Both the position numbers and the translations under genes were made by a program. A stretch of 64,000 nt of DNA, from positions 124,001 through 188,000 of the forward strand of contig JAIXUN010000003.1 of NCBI GenBank assembly GCA_027483535.1, given 5' to 3'. Of the stretch, positions 26,646 to 35,149 are shown in pieces (the stretch's first letter is position 1; each line of letters starts with the position of its first letter). This DNA is from a bacterium. GTDB taxonomy: Bacteria; Armatimonadota; Fimbriimonadia; Fimbriimonadales; Fimbriimonadaceae. The notes beneath the pieces were generated by a model. The model saw nothing but the letters and a program-made list of their open reading frames with translations. It had not been told where the DNA came from and made no database searches.

Positions 26646-27244
26646 GACTGCTCCGTGTGAGAAAGATCTTTTCCATATATAAGCCAGGTTAACCATTCAG
26701 ACCTCTTGCATCGGCCCACAAGCTGGTAGCCAAACTTTTCCTGCACTCTTGCGGCGTCAGGTTTAGATTCCATCACCGCGCCTAAGACCACTCGTATGCC
26801 CTCTTTTTGTAGCCATCGCTCGCCGAAGGCATACATCTCTCTAAAGACTCCACTTCTTCGAAACTCTTTCTTTACGACACCTCGCTCGACCAGTGCTGCA
26901 CAGAACAACACCTGGTCAACAGGTAGCCCTAATGCTTCCGATAGCTCCTCATAGGGGTAGGCATCATCCCCAATGAAAGGACCCTCACGTCTCAAACTAA
27001 ATCTAAGTGTCGCGACGCAAGTGTCTGTCTCATCCAGTGCAATGAGTACATTAGCCGATGGTCCGTCTCGATCATCAGAGAAGGTCCCTCGTTCATGGTC
27101 GGCATATCGCTCATCACCCTCCTCAAGAGTGAAGACGGTATATCGAAGCTGCTGGGCAGCCAAAAGCTCGTCTGGAGTGTCGCAGAACCCAAACCTGAAC
27201 CGCCGTTCTCCGATAGTCCCTTGTTCTATCACTTTCACTGTCAT
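26630..27244 (-). CDS. GNAT-fold acyltransferase resembling FeeM/LuxI-type N-acyl synthases
   Basis: 204 residues. The N-terminal half carries the pattern R-Y-x-V-F-x-x-E (QLRYTVFTLEEGDERYADHE) followed by an acidic stretch and a strand (ANVLIALDETDTCVATLRF), as in N-acyl amino acid synthases and autoinducer synthases. The C-terminal half has VERGVVKKEFRRSGVFREM, the GNAT acetyl/acyl-CoA or acyl-ACP binding region. The product is not predictable. A structured leader with a T-run lies upstream (27299-27355). The last residues (SSHMG) and the stop come from an intergenic repeat, so the original C-terminus may have been altered. Confidence 0.65.
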   Translation of the reverse strand: MTVKVIEQGTIGERRFRFGFCDTPDELLAAQQLRYTVFTLEEGDERYADHERGTFSDDRDGPSANVLIALDETDTCVATLRFSLRREGPFIGDDAYPYEELSEALGLPVDQVLFCAALVERGVVKKEFRRSGVFREMYAFGERWLQKEGIRVVLGAVMESKPDAARVQEKFGYQLVGRCKRSEWLTWLIYGKDLSHTEQSSHMG

Positions 27245-27298
27245 GAGTTTACTTCTTTGGCTTTCAATACTAGGATCTAGGCGTAGGAGCTAGGAACA

Positions 27299-27355
27299 AA
27301 AGCCCTACTGGCAAACCTCCGCCCGTGATATCGGGGTGAAGTCTGAAAGCCAGTA
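27299..27355 (-). promoter_or_regulatory. Attenuator-like leader hairpin of the acyltransferase gene
   Basis: On the minus strand TACTGGC and GCCAGTA enclose an inner CCCCG/CGGG stem, followed by GGGCTTTTGTT, about 55 bases before the start at 27244. Three CCTAG-type repeats lie between hairpin and ATG (27269-27294). Confidence 0.4.
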
Positions 27356-27454
27356 TCTCTTTCAAGTACCCGAAGACCTTTTAGATGCTTCGGCGACAAT
27401 TTTTCTAATCTAACTTGCAACGGCTAGGCCGTTTTAACCGGACGACCGCAAAGT

Positions 27455-28310
27455 ACTATTCCCTGCCGCAAGAGGGGAATTTATCTGGTCGGATCCTCAT
27501 CAAACGGGTGGTGCATGGTCATTCCCGGACCCCTCACCCGGCCTTCGGCCACCCTCTCCCGAAGCCTGTCCCGAGAATCGGGAAGGGGCGAGGGCTCAGC
27601 TCCGCAAAACTTTCGGTGAAAAGAGGCGGCCTAATTTCCCTCCAGAGACGGGAATTTGTCTGGTCGGCTCTCTCGAGAAGGTCCGGCAGGACCGGCCAGA
27701 AGCTCCGAAAAAGCTATTGTCTTTATGAGACGCGATTGCCAGGGCTCCGCCCTTCTGGCCCTTAATGGACTTTCAAACCCAGGGTTGAAACCCTGGGCTG
27801 CGATGATGGTCGCGGCTCCGCCGCTTTCCGGAATTCGTAACTAGGTCTGACACCCAATTCCCCTCCCAGGAGGGGAATTTTTTGCGGATCGGCTTGCCCG
27901 ATCAACTGGAACTTATACGTTTAGCCAGACCCCTCACCCGGCCTTCGGCCACCCTCTCCCGAAGCCTGTCCCGAGAATCGGGAAGGGGCGAGGGTCCGAC
28001 AGAATACGTTTCAAATTCCCTCCGAGAAGGTCCGGAGGACCGGCAAGACTGTTAGCCCAGACCGATAGGTCTGGGTAGGTGGATTCCAAAAGATAAAAGG
28101 TCCGGCAGGACCGACCAGAGTCTCCGAAAGGTCTATCGAGAACTTTCCGGAAACCACCCCGTTCCCGATAAATCGGGACCACCCCTCCATAGAGGGGAAT
28201 TTATCGGGTCGGATCCTCATCAAAGGGGCGGTGCATGGTGGTTCCGGGACCCCTCACCCGGCTTTCGGCCACCCTCTCGCCCAAAGGGGCGAGGGCTTCA
28301 AAACACGAAA
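27455..28310. repeat. Intergenic palindromic repeat cluster E (inside the virion cassette)
   Basis: No gene is visible. Reverse-oriented units include GGACCCCTCACCCGGCCTTCGGCC (27525, 27930, 28245), CCTGTCCCGAGAATCGGGA (27563, 27965), GCCAGGGCTCCGCCC plus CCCAGGGTTGAAACCCTGGG (27737-27800), GGTCCGGAGGACC with CCCAGACCGATAGGTCTGGG (28028-28076), and a half composite element ending CCATAGAGGGGAATT near 28202. A ~100-base stretch at 28005-28110 is nearly identical to 23665-23765 in cluster C. Confidence 0.8.
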
Positions 28311-28317
28311 CGCCCCC

Positions 28318-29349
28318 TTACGCCAGGGCGATCCCCTTCAGCTTCATGTTCGACCCCGGCCGGTCGCAGAGGAACTGCGCGTATGCTCGCATCTTCATGA
28401 AGTACGCATTCTCCCGACTCGGGTCTTCCTCCACCCCGCTCGTGATCGGCTGCGTCTCGTCCAAATACAAAGTGAACGTGTCCGGGTCGAGCAGGTACCC
28501 CTCGCCCACGGGCAGATTCCCCTCCGGAATGTGCGCCATGCCGCTATAAAAGAAGTGCCGAGCGCCCAGCGAGGTCATCTTCTCGTCGTAGGTCACCTGC
28601 GTCAAAGACTCGATGTCGGTCTTGAGCTTGGCGAACACCTGCGGGTTCCAAACGCCCAGCCGAAGCACCCCGCCGCGAGACTCCGCCGACACCTGATATG
28701 CGCCCAGCTTCTGCCAGGTGAGCACCCCCACCGAGCCCTCTAGGTTCGAGCGGAAGAAGGCGTTGTCGTTGTCAGATCGATCGAGGCCGTAGCTGGCAAA
28801 CGCACCCTCGCCGTCGGCGGTGAGACCCGTTGAGACCATCGACCGGATGCCGCCGACCGCCGTTGAGCTGGGCAGAGCGTCGCTACAGATGTCCTGATTC
28901 AGCTTGTTGAGAAAGCCGTCGACGAAGGCCTGATAGTAGTCGTTGATGAGGTCCGAGGTCTCGGCTTCTCGACCCCGAATCTCCTCGATCTCGCTGCCCG
29001 CGATGTACTGCTTGCGCTGGTACGGAGCGGTGCGGAAATCGACCGCGCCGATGCCGTCGAAAGAGGCCGGAGTCGAAGCGACCAGCTCCGCCGACCCCCG
29101 AGCGAGCACGCTCGGCGAGATCGCTTTGCCGAGCAATCGCAGCTTGATGGATCGACCTCCGGTGCGCTTAACGCGGGCAAATTTGAGTCCGCCAAAGGTC
29201 GTTCCGTCCGGCATCGCCTCGCCCATGATCACGTTGAGCAGCGCGTAGCGGCCCCGGATCTGGTTGACCACCCGCCCCGATCGGTGAAGTTGGGAGGTGG
29301 CGCTGGCGATGAGAGTGTTGTTAAAAGTGGTTCCGTTCCAAATTGGCAT
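28318..29349 (-). CDS. Probable major capsid protein
   Basis: 343 residues. Start ATG 29349 with an A/C-rich leader lacking a Shine-Dalgarno. The position directly after portal and scaffold-like genes, the length, and the pattern of a mixed protein with a long helix (DLINDYYQAFVDGFLNKLNQDI near 135-155) and an EGNLPVGEGYLLDPDTFTLY segment near the end fit phage coat proteins. No family-specific motif is certain. Followed on its downstream side by host-type repeats instead of the adaptor gene. Confidence 0.7.
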   Translation of the reverse strand: MPIWNGTTFNNTLIASATSQLHRSGRVVNQIRGRYALLNVIMGEAMPDGTTFGGLKFARVKRTGGRSIKLRLLGKAISPSVLARGSAELVASTPASFDGIGAVDFRTAPYQRKQYIAGSEIEEIRGREAETSDLINDYYQAFVDGFLNKLNQDICSDALPSSTAVGGIRSMVSTGLTADGEGAFASYGLDRSDNDNAFFRSNLEGSVGVLTWQKLGAYQVSAESRGGVLRLGVWNPQVFAKLKTDIESLTQVTYDEKMTSLGARHFFYSGMAHIPEGNLPVGEGYLLDPDTFTLYLDETQPITSGVEEDPSRENAYFMKMRAYAQFLCDRPGSNMKLKGIALA

Positions 29350-29376
29350 GTTGTGTTTGGTTTATTTGGGGGGGCG

Positions 29377-30135
29377 TTAGGCTCTGTCTTGAGCCTTAGC
29401 AAAGAGAGAAAAGAAGTTGCCATCGGCGGGTTCGGTGAACTCGATTCCTTTGGCGGTGATGGCTCCCGTTGGGAGAGTCGGCGCGGATTTCCGAGCCTGT
29501 TGCTGAGTCGCCATCACGGCGCGATAGTCGGCGTAAGCGTCCGGGAAGGTCGATTTCAGCGCGGTGAGCGGGTCTCTATCCGGGAAGCGGCGAAACGCCT
29601 GCCACGCCATTTCCGGCGACACTTCCCAGCCGATTCCCTTGGCCGGAGCCACGAACGGCTCCAGAGCACTGGCTCTGAAATCGGCTTCCAGTTTGGAAAG
29701 CCGACGCTCGGCGAGCAGGTCGTGAATCTCGTCCAACCAACCGTCTGAAGGCTTCTCGTTAGAGACTCGCTGGGGCGAGGCTTGCTCAATGAGGTCGCGC
29801 ATTTCGGCGGCGGCTTGGGCGTGGGTGCTCGGGTCCAGCAGGCGAGTTCGCCAGTCGAGCATCGCTTCCATCACAGGCCGACTCGCGTCGAGCGTGCTTT
29901 TCACCCGGTCCAGCGCTTCTCGCCGAATCGCCGGGTCTTCCGCATCCAGGGCCGCTTCTAGGGGAGACCAAAGATCGTCGGAATCCTCTTCCTGTGGGAT
30001 CGTTACCGACTGAACCGGTTCGGGAGGTACCTCAAAGGTTGCCACCGAGCCCGCGATGTCTTCCACGGGGTTAGGGGCAGTAGTTGGGGGATCCTCTGGT
30101 GAGGATTCGTTAAAGTTTAGGGGATTTTCTTGCAT
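29377..30135 (-). CDS. Scaffold-like protein of the virion cassette
   Basis: 252 residues. An acidic, proline-rich disordered N-terminus (about residues 1-55) precedes a helical charged region (LDRVKSTLDASRPVMEAML, then MRDLIEQA) and a C-terminal tail. This composition and its place between portal and coat genes match capsid scaffolding proteins. No sequence motif proves it. Confidence 0.6.
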   Translation of the reverse strand: MQENPLNFNESSPEDPPTTAPNPVEDIAGSVATFEVPPEPVQSVTIPQEEDSDDLWSPLEAALDAEDPAIRREALDRVKSTLDASRPVMEAMLDWRTRLLDPSTHAQAAAEMRDLIEQASPQRVSNEKPSDGWLDEIHDLLAERRLSKLEADFRASALEPFVAPAKGIGWEVSPEMAWQAFRRFPDRDPLTALKSTFPDAYADYRAVMATQQQARKSAPTLPTGAITAKGIEFTEPADGNFFSLFAKAQDRA

Positions 30136-30141
30136 AGAAAT

Positions 30142-31725
30142 TCAAAGTTGGTTGTTAGGGGCCGGGGGTTGAATCCAGCCGTCGTCAGGGTCGAAACCCA
30201 GGGTGCGAAGCTTCTCGCGAAGGTAGCGATCGGGGGCGATCAGCCCCGCTTCGACCTCGGGTCGCAACCGATCCAGTTGCAAAAGGCGCTCGCCGCGCTT
30301 GCGGATTCCGTCTGCGTACAACACCGCTTCTTCCGAGATTTGAACCTCGGCTTGGTCGTCGAACAGGTTCGAAAGCCAGGTACGAGGGTCAGCCGGGTCG
30401 TTCAAGGTCATGTCGAGATTGCCGACATTCACCCTCACCGGGTCGTCGTCGAACCCCTTGGCAAGGTGCATCACCGTCTCGACGGTTCGGCGCATCCAGC
30501 GGGTGAGTTGTCGCAGCGGCCAGGTTCCGGTGGCGCCGGATTGCTGAGCGAGCATCTCGATCTCGGTGGCGGTTCGACGCTCCGGCATGAGATTCCCGCG
30601 AGCCATGTCGCTCACCCCAGATTCAGCATTGAGCTGCTGCTGAAGCATCTGCATCCGCTCGAAGAGCTGCGGGTGAACCGCCGCGCCGGGGACGTTGTAG
30701 TACGGCAATCTCCGATCCGACACGTCGGGTCGACGCATTCGCACGTAAGCCGGACGCTCGTTGGAGTTCAGCCGTACCAGGTCGGAATCGTCCACCAGAT
30801 CGGTGTCGATCACGGTGAAAGGGTGCTGTTTGATCGCGGTATCCAGAACACTCTCGATCTCGTTGATCGCCTCTTGAGTGGGGGCTTGCAACGCCACTCG
30901 ACCCAGCGGGGCTCGCAGCCCAGGCAACGAAAAGTGAACGTAAGCCGCCATGGGCAGCAGCCCAAACGGGTTGGCAGATTGCTGCAAAACCGGACCCTCG
31001 AAGTCGTCCAGCAGGACCGTATAGGTCGATTCCTTCCCAGCAATCCCGCGATCAAACACCTCGATGATGCGAACCACTTTCATGGCGCGTTCGCCCGCAC
31101 CCACCAGGGTGCGAACGTGGTTCATTGCCGACTCGCCGTATTGCTGAGCGGCAAGATCCACCGGAAGCAAATGCGCAAACGCTACGAATCGACCCGCATG
31201 AGGGTCGGCCGCGTGGCGATCCCACACCGTTTGCAGGGGCGAAACGTGGCGAACATGCACCCGCCGAGTGCCCTGATCCGTACCGAGCAGACCCACCTGC
31301 AAGAACGAAATACCAAGGGCGTTCCCTTCCAGAAAGGCGCGGTCGATCTCGTCCGTCCACCCGCTGCTCTGAGCAGACGAAGCGGGGGAAAGGGTGCGTC
31401 CGCTCGCCCTTGCCGACCAATATCCGCGCATCGCCTCCCCCACCATCGGGTCCACGCCCGAAAAGCTCGGCTCGATTTCCGCATAGCGAACCCGGGCAAG
31501 TTCCACCAGTTGGTTTTGCAGAATGCGGCGAGACTTTCCGAGGGTGAGATGGGTGGGGCGAATGTCTTCAAAGAAGGGTAATCCCGATCCCGTGTACGCC
31601 CCTCCCGATTGCGACTCGGCGCCCATCATGGTGCGAAGCTGATCGTAAAGTCGGGCGTATTCGGTGGGATCGCAAGATTCGGCGAGAACGGTTCGAAGAT
31701 CGTCCGGATGAGTCAGCAGACTCAA
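30142..31725 (-). CDS. Portal protein
   Basis: 527 residues when started at TTG 31725. This start overlaps the stop of the zinc-ribbon gene (TTGA) and has GGAGG five bases upstream. Longer readings to 31836 would lie over that gene. The sequence shows portal-like features: a helical N-terminus (EYARLYDQLRTMMG), an alternating central region (FVAFAHLLPVDLAAQQYGES), and a late helix with ARGNLMPERRTATEIEMLAQQ, a pattern widespread in podovirus (T7-like, bacteriophage head-tail) connectors. It forms the DNA gate of the capsid and the docking site of the terminase. Confidence 0.8.
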   Translation of the reverse strand: MSLLTHPDDLRTVLAESCDPTEYARLYDQLRTMMGAESQSGGAYTGSGLPFFEDIRPTHLTLGKSRRILQNQLVELARVRYAEIEPSFSGVDPMVGEAMRGYWSARASGRTLSPASSAQSSGWTDEIDRAFLEGNALGISFLQVGLLGTDQGTRRVHVRHVSPLQTVWDRHAADPHAGRFVAFAHLLPVDLAAQQYGESAMNHVRTLVGAGERAMKVVRIIEVFDRGIAGKESTYTVLLDDFEGPVLQQSANPFGLLPMAAYVHFSLPGLRAPLGRVALQAPTQEAINEIESVLDTAIKQHPFTVIDTDLVDDSDLVRLNSNERPAYVRMRRPDVSDRRLPYYNVPGAAVHPQLFERMQMLQQQLNAESGVSDMARGNLMPERRTATEIEMLAQQSGATGTWPLRQLTRWMRRTVETVMHLAKGFDDDPVRVNVGNLDMTLNDPADPRTWLSNLFDDQAEVQISEEAVLYADGIRKRGERLLQLDRLRPEVEAGLIAPDRYLREKLRTLGFDPDDGWIQPPAPNNQL

Positions 31726-32063
31726 AACAGCCTCCGTTCGTGCAGATAGTCGGGCTGAAGTTCGCGGGGTCCGCGCAGAGCCAACTCCTTGCGACCCTCG
31801 AGTACCTCTCGCTTCACTTCGGGCGATTCCAGCCACGCCTTGTGGCGCTTCGCCGATTCCAGCAGGCCGTCTCTTTCTAGCCGTTCCAACGAGGTAGAAG
31901 CACCTACTGCATCTAGGGCGAGTAGGCTGCCCTCAAACTCAGGCGCGACCGAAGTCGACCCGCACGAAGGACACTCCATCGAGTCGTGATCCGCCACCGG
32001 ACCGCCTCGAAAAGCCCGATACCGATGCTTGCAATCGCTACAAACGTGGGTTCTTAAGGGCAT
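31722..32063 (-). CDS. FmdB-type zinc-ribbon protein
   Basis: 113 residues. A zinc ribbon fills residues 1-42, with CSDC near 8-11 and CPSC near 31-34, as in FmdB-family regulators. A helical, charged C-terminus (LERLERDGLLESAKRHKAWL) follows. AGGTGAGG precedes the ATG. It lies between a coiled-coil gene and the portal gene, overlapping both by a few bases. Role in the cassette unknown. Confidence 0.7.
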   Translation of the reverse strand: MPLRTHVCSDCKHRYRAFRGGPVADHDSMECPSCGSTSVAPEFEGSLLALDAVGASTSLERLERDGLLESAKRHKAWLESPEVKREVLEGRKELALRGPRELQPDYLHERRLF

Positions 32064-32632
32064 GACCTCACCTGGAATCGAAAACGGTCGGTACAGGTGT
32101 AAACCGGACTCTTTTCTAAGGTTTGAAGCGATTCTGAAACCTCATCCAGAGCTGTCTGAACGGCTTGAATCTTCCGGTCGTAGTCGGCGATCCACGCCTC
32201 CAGACCTTCGGATTGCTCAATGAGCTGCCGGGCTTCTTCCACCGGGGCGGAATCTTGCGTCAGAAGGTCGGACCTTCTTTGCGCCGCCCGTGCCTGACGC
32301 TCGATCTCGTCGCGCATTTGTCGCAGAGAGTCGGCTTCGGATTGAAGGGCGAACACCCGGTTGCGAAGATTGTCCCGCTCGGCGCGATGGGCAAGGCTCT
32401 GATTCAGCCCGGTTTCGCGGACGATGGAGATCACGACCTGGCCCTCTTCGCCAAAGGTTCTGGTGGCGGAATAGGCGGTATCGCCCACCTGCAAACGGTC
32501 CACTGATCGGGTGAGGTGCTTGGCGCTGAGCGCATGGTTGAGGGCGAGGTAGGCCACGATGAGATCGGTCTCTTCCGGATTCCCGGGCAAGCCGATCGCC
32601 CAATCGCTGAGCCGAGGGCTGGCGGATTCCAC
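32054..32632 (-). CDS. Coiled-coil protein of the virion cassette
   Basis: 192 residues from GTG 32632, which directly follows the terminase stop (TGAGGTG). An ATG at 32725 is in frame but would overlap the terminase by about 90 bases. A compact N-terminal region (LALNHALSAKHLTRSVDRLQVGD) is followed by a long coiled coil (about residues 85-170). No known domain. Start position is the least certain part. Confidence 0.6.
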   Translation of the reverse strand: MESASPRLSDWAIGLPGNPEETDLIVAYLALNHALSAKHLTRSVDRLQVGDTAYSATRTFGEEGQVVISIVRETGLNQSLAHRAERDNLRNRVFALQSEADSLRQMRDEIERQARAAQRRSDLLTQDSAPVEEARQLIEQSEGLEAWIADYDRKIQAVQTALDEVSESLQTLEKSPVYTCTDRFRFQVRSCP

Positions 32633-32633
32633 C

Positions 32634-34109
32634 TCAGCGAAACTCGGCTGGTCGATAGGGGCTTTTGAAGGTTGGTTTTTCAATGGAATAGCGGTTTTCA
32701 CGGTCGTATCCCGCGTGGTAGGCAACGCTCATCGCGTCGATTTGATCGTCATGAGAGCCGCTTGCCGACGCGGAGCGGCCGGGCTCTAATCCGGTAAAGG
32801 CAAGGCATTCGGCAAGAAAGGCGGAGGTCCACGGCCTGCGAAGAAGGAACACCTTGCCCGCGCGGGCTCGGCTAGCCCAAGCAAGGGCTCGCTGACGTTT
32901 GTCGCCTTTGGGCTCGATCCCGCGAAACACGATGGATCGCAGTTCTCGGTCTCGCACGCATTCTTGAACCATCGCCAGTCCCACCGATTTGCTTTCGATG
33001 CACTGGTGTGTGCCGGGTCCATCGCCCAGGGCGGTGGTCTTGATCCAAGCGCGAAGGTCGGGCGATTCCAGCCGGGCTCGCCACACATCGGCCACGTAGA
33101 CGTTTCCGGCGGGGTCGAAGCCGAGCTTCACCGAAGCGGAATAGTCTGCCGATTCTCGAATGGAACTGGCAAGATCCCACCCGCGAACCCATTCCACCAG
33201 GTCGGGGACCTCGTCCACCACCTGAAAGTCGGATTCCCGAAAGAGGCGAGACTCCTCGGCAATGGGTCGACCCTGGAACTGACCCGCGAACATGATGGGG
33301 TCTAGGTCTTTGAGTCGATGCAGAAACTCGGCGCTGCGAATGGGCGAAAGGGGCTCTCCGGGTTGCCGACCCGTGGGGTCGTCTCCCTCTTGGTTGTCGT
33401 CCGCAAGGGCAGGAAACCTCAGGCATTCCCATTGGAAACCACCCCCCGCCCCTTCGCGCATCAATCTCCCCGCGAGGTCTTCCGGGTGATAGCGGTGGAA
33501 CATCACCACCACGTTGGTGCGATCGTTCAGGCGAGGCAGCGCGGTTTCGCTCCACCATCGCCAAACCGAACCATTCACGGCTTCGCTGCGCGCGTCATCC
33601 GCACTGGCGTAGGGGTCGTCGATGATCAAAAGATCGCAGCCCGTTCCGGTAAAGCCCGATTCCGAACCGACGGCTCGCAGACTCGGCTGACCGTCTCGCT
33701 TGGCGACCCTTTGAGAGAGGCTTCCACCCGCATCAGCATTCCAACTTTCCCACTTGAATCGGGGGAAGGCTTTGCGATGCAGTTCACTTTCCGAAGCGGC
33801 TCGCATGGCGAGAGCTAGGCCGAGGGCGTGGTTTTTGGCGTACGCCGCCAGCACCACTCGACCCTCTGGCTTGTGCCCCAGCCACCAGGCGGGAAACCGT
33901 TTGGAGACCAGAATGCTCTTGCCGAACCGCGGGGGGCCGTGAATGAGGATTCGCTGACCCGTTTCGTACTTCAGTCGCTGCAACCTATCGCAAACGATTC
34001 TTTGCCAAGCGTGAAGTTCGTGCCCGCAGGTGAGCGCCACGTAATGCGCGAACGAGGTTCGTGCCAGGGCTGCAGAAACGACTCCACTTGAAGGAAGAGT
34101 CGCGATCAA
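32634..34109 (-). CDS. terL: Terminase large subunit (ATPase and nuclease)
   Basis: 491 residues, TTG start overlapping the upstream stop. The ATPase half has Walker A HGPPRFGKSILVS near residue 57, and Walker B LLIIDDPYAS near 158 with acidic residues. The nuclease half has VRGWDLASS near 298, an ESKSVGLAMVQ segment and the late SHDDQIDAMSVAYHAG near 462, which is the RNase H-like terminase signature. It translocates DNA into the capsid and cuts it. It is the strongest evidence that the cassette packages DNA. Confidence 0.93.
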   Translation of the reverse strand: MIATLPSSGVVSAALARTSFAHYVALTCGHELHAWQRIVCDRLQRLKYETGQRILIHGPPRFGKSILVSKRFPAWWLGHKPEGRVVLAAYAKNHALGLALAMRAASESELHRKAFPRFKWESWNADAGGSLSQRVAKRDGQPSLRAVGSESGFTGTGCDLLIIDDPYASADDARSEAVNGSVWRWWSETALPRLNDRTNVVVMFHRYHPEDLAGRLMREGAGGGFQWECLRFPALADDNQEGDDPTGRQPGEPLSPIRSAEFLHRLKDLDPIMFAGQFQGRPIAEESRLFRESDFQVVDEVPDLVEWVRGWDLASSIRESADYSASVKLGFDPAGNVYVADVWRARLESPDLRAWIKTTALGDGPGTHQCIESKSVGLAMVQECVRDRELRSIVFRGIEPKGDKRQRALAWASRARAGKVFLLRRPWTSAFLAECLAFTGLEPGRSASASGSHDDQIDAMSVAYHAGYDRENRYSIEKPTFKSPYRPAEFR

Positions 34110-34561
34110 TCTTGCACATTGCGCATGAGCGCTTCCCAGGTTTTGTGCAGGGCCTCTAGGTCTTGCGGAGCCAGGAGCCTAGCCAGTTCTTCGGCGGCGG
34201 TTGGACCCTCGTCTTCGGCCACCTTCGGCTTGGGTTCGTAATACTCCAGCAGGGTGGTGACCGCCCTTACGTCTCCGGCAACCGCCTTTTGGTAGAGCGA
34301 TTCCAGCAGCGCGTGGATCTTTTCTCCCGCCGCAAAGACGGGTGAGGTCTCGCCGAGCAGGAACTTGCGAACCGCCGATTGCAGGCTCTCTTCCGGTTTA
34401 GTGGTGAGCGTCTTGACTACAGGCCGAACGACTTCATCTGCTCTCTCTGCCTTTGCCGAGCGCGTTGCACTTTTGCGCGTCGACGGTTGACGCACTTTCT
34501 TCGGTGGAGCCGAACCTTCGCCACTGGGTTCACCGGTCTCCTTGGGCTTCGCTCTTGGCAT
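34106..34561 (-). CDS. Small-terminase-like protein
   Basis: 151 residues. A basic, Ser/Lys/Pro-rich N-terminus (residues 1-45) precedes a helical C-terminal domain (FAAGEKIHALLESLYQKAVAGDVRAV, then LARLLAPQDLEALHKTWEAL). Size, basic tail and place directly before terL fit a small terminase, but the DNA-binding domain is not recognisable. Confidence 0.5.
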   Translation of the reverse strand: MPRAKPKETGEPSGEGSAPPKKVRQPSTRKSATRSAKAERADEVVRPVVKTLTTKPEESLQSAVRKFLLGETSPVFAAGEKIHALLESLYQKAVAGDVRAVTTLLEYYEPKPKVAEDEGPTAAEELARLLAPQDLEALHKTWEALMRNVQD

Positions 34562-34859
34562 GAGGAGTCTTGTTGCGGGTGGGCGGGGAGAGTCTTTGCT
34601 TCAGCCAGGCGGCGGCGATGTCGTAAACCGCTCCCACCGCAAAGCCCGCGATGGAGATCACCCCTGCCTGAACGTCATCGGGCACGTTCGCCTGGGAGGT
34701 CCCCAGAGCGGCGATGAGCCAACCCGCAACGGCGGTTCGGAGCGTGATTTTAGGGTCGAAATGAGGTGGCAACCCGGTTTTGCCCATCAGGCTTGCGGGC
34801 TTGGGGTTCACGAAAAGGTGCAGGGGAGGGGGCGTGGGTGGTTGAGTGTGATTGTTCAT
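34530..34859 (-). CDS. Holin-like small membrane protein
   Basis: 109 residues. A proline-rich N-terminus is followed by two hydrophobic segments (TAVAGWLIAALGTS near 45-58 and VISIAGFAVGAVYDIAAAW near 66-85) and a basic tail, the layout of a two-helix holin. Close to a lysin gene. Overlaps the next gene by about 30 bases. Assignment is from topology only. Confidence 0.5.
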   Translation of the reverse strand: MNNHTQPPTPPPLHLFVNPKPASLMGKTGLPPHFDPKITLRTAVAGWLIAALGTSQANVPDDVQAGVISIAGFAVGAVYDIAAAWLKQRLSPPTRNKTPHAKSEAQGDR

Positions 34860-35142
34860 GGTGTTGGTTGCGGTGCTGATTTCTTATCCAGCGCAGGTCG
34901 GTTTGAAGCTCGATGAGCAGCGCCGAATGGCGATCGAGGGTGAGGTCGATGGCGGTGACGGACTGTCGAAGCCGTTGCAGTTCGGCGGCGTCTCGAGCGT
35001 GGTTGGCGGTGGAAGCGGCAAAGGCTCCTAGCGCCGCCACCGTCCCCGAAAGGAGCGTGGCGACAATGGCCAATGCGGCTTGCCAAAGCAAAAGGGGGTG
35101 AGTCCGTCCGGACTCACCCCCTTGCAGAGCGGTTAGGATCAT
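34750..35142 (-). CDS. Small membrane protein with coiled coil, possible lysis component
   Basis: 130 residues. One membrane helix (LLLWQAALAIVATLLSGTV near 16-36) is followed by a helical coiled-coil-like part (RDAAELQRLRQSVTAIDLTL) and a disordered His/Pro-rich tail that overlaps the holin-like gene in another frame by 110 bases. An inner-membrane spanin-like or antiholin role is possible. The ATG is 7 bases after the lysin stop. A perfect hairpin lies inside its first codons. Confidence 0.45.
   Translation of the reverse strand: MILTALQGGESGRTHPLLLWQAALAIVATLLSGTVAALGAFAASTANHARDAAELQRLRQSVTAIDLTLDRHSALLIELQTDLRWIRNQHRNQHHEQSHSTTHAPSPAPFREPQARKPDGQNRVATSFRP
35090..35121 (-). terminator. 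Hairpin with T-run after the lysin gene
   Basis: GGGGGTGAGTCCG (35094-35106) pairs perfectly with CGGACTCACCCCC (35109-35121); on the minus strand it is followed by TTTT. It lies 29 bases after the lysin stop and inside the start of the next gene, so it may limit transcription into the structural genes. Confidence 0.65.
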
Positions 35143-35149
35143 TTGGGTT

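Noticed and set aside
23298-28317. An insertion sequence as the cause of the cassette split
   Set aside because: No transposase gene, terminal repeats of an IS or target duplication is visible; the block consists of intergenic repeats and ordinary genes.
30130-31581. A 483-codon + strand frame
   Set aside because: It is antisense to the portal gene and rich in Arg and His, typical of a shadow frame in GC-rich DNA.
30142-31836. Longer portal reading from 31836
   Set aside because: It would overlap the zinc-ribbon gene by over 100 bases; TTG 31725 has GGAGG at the right distance and overlaps the stop by TTGA.
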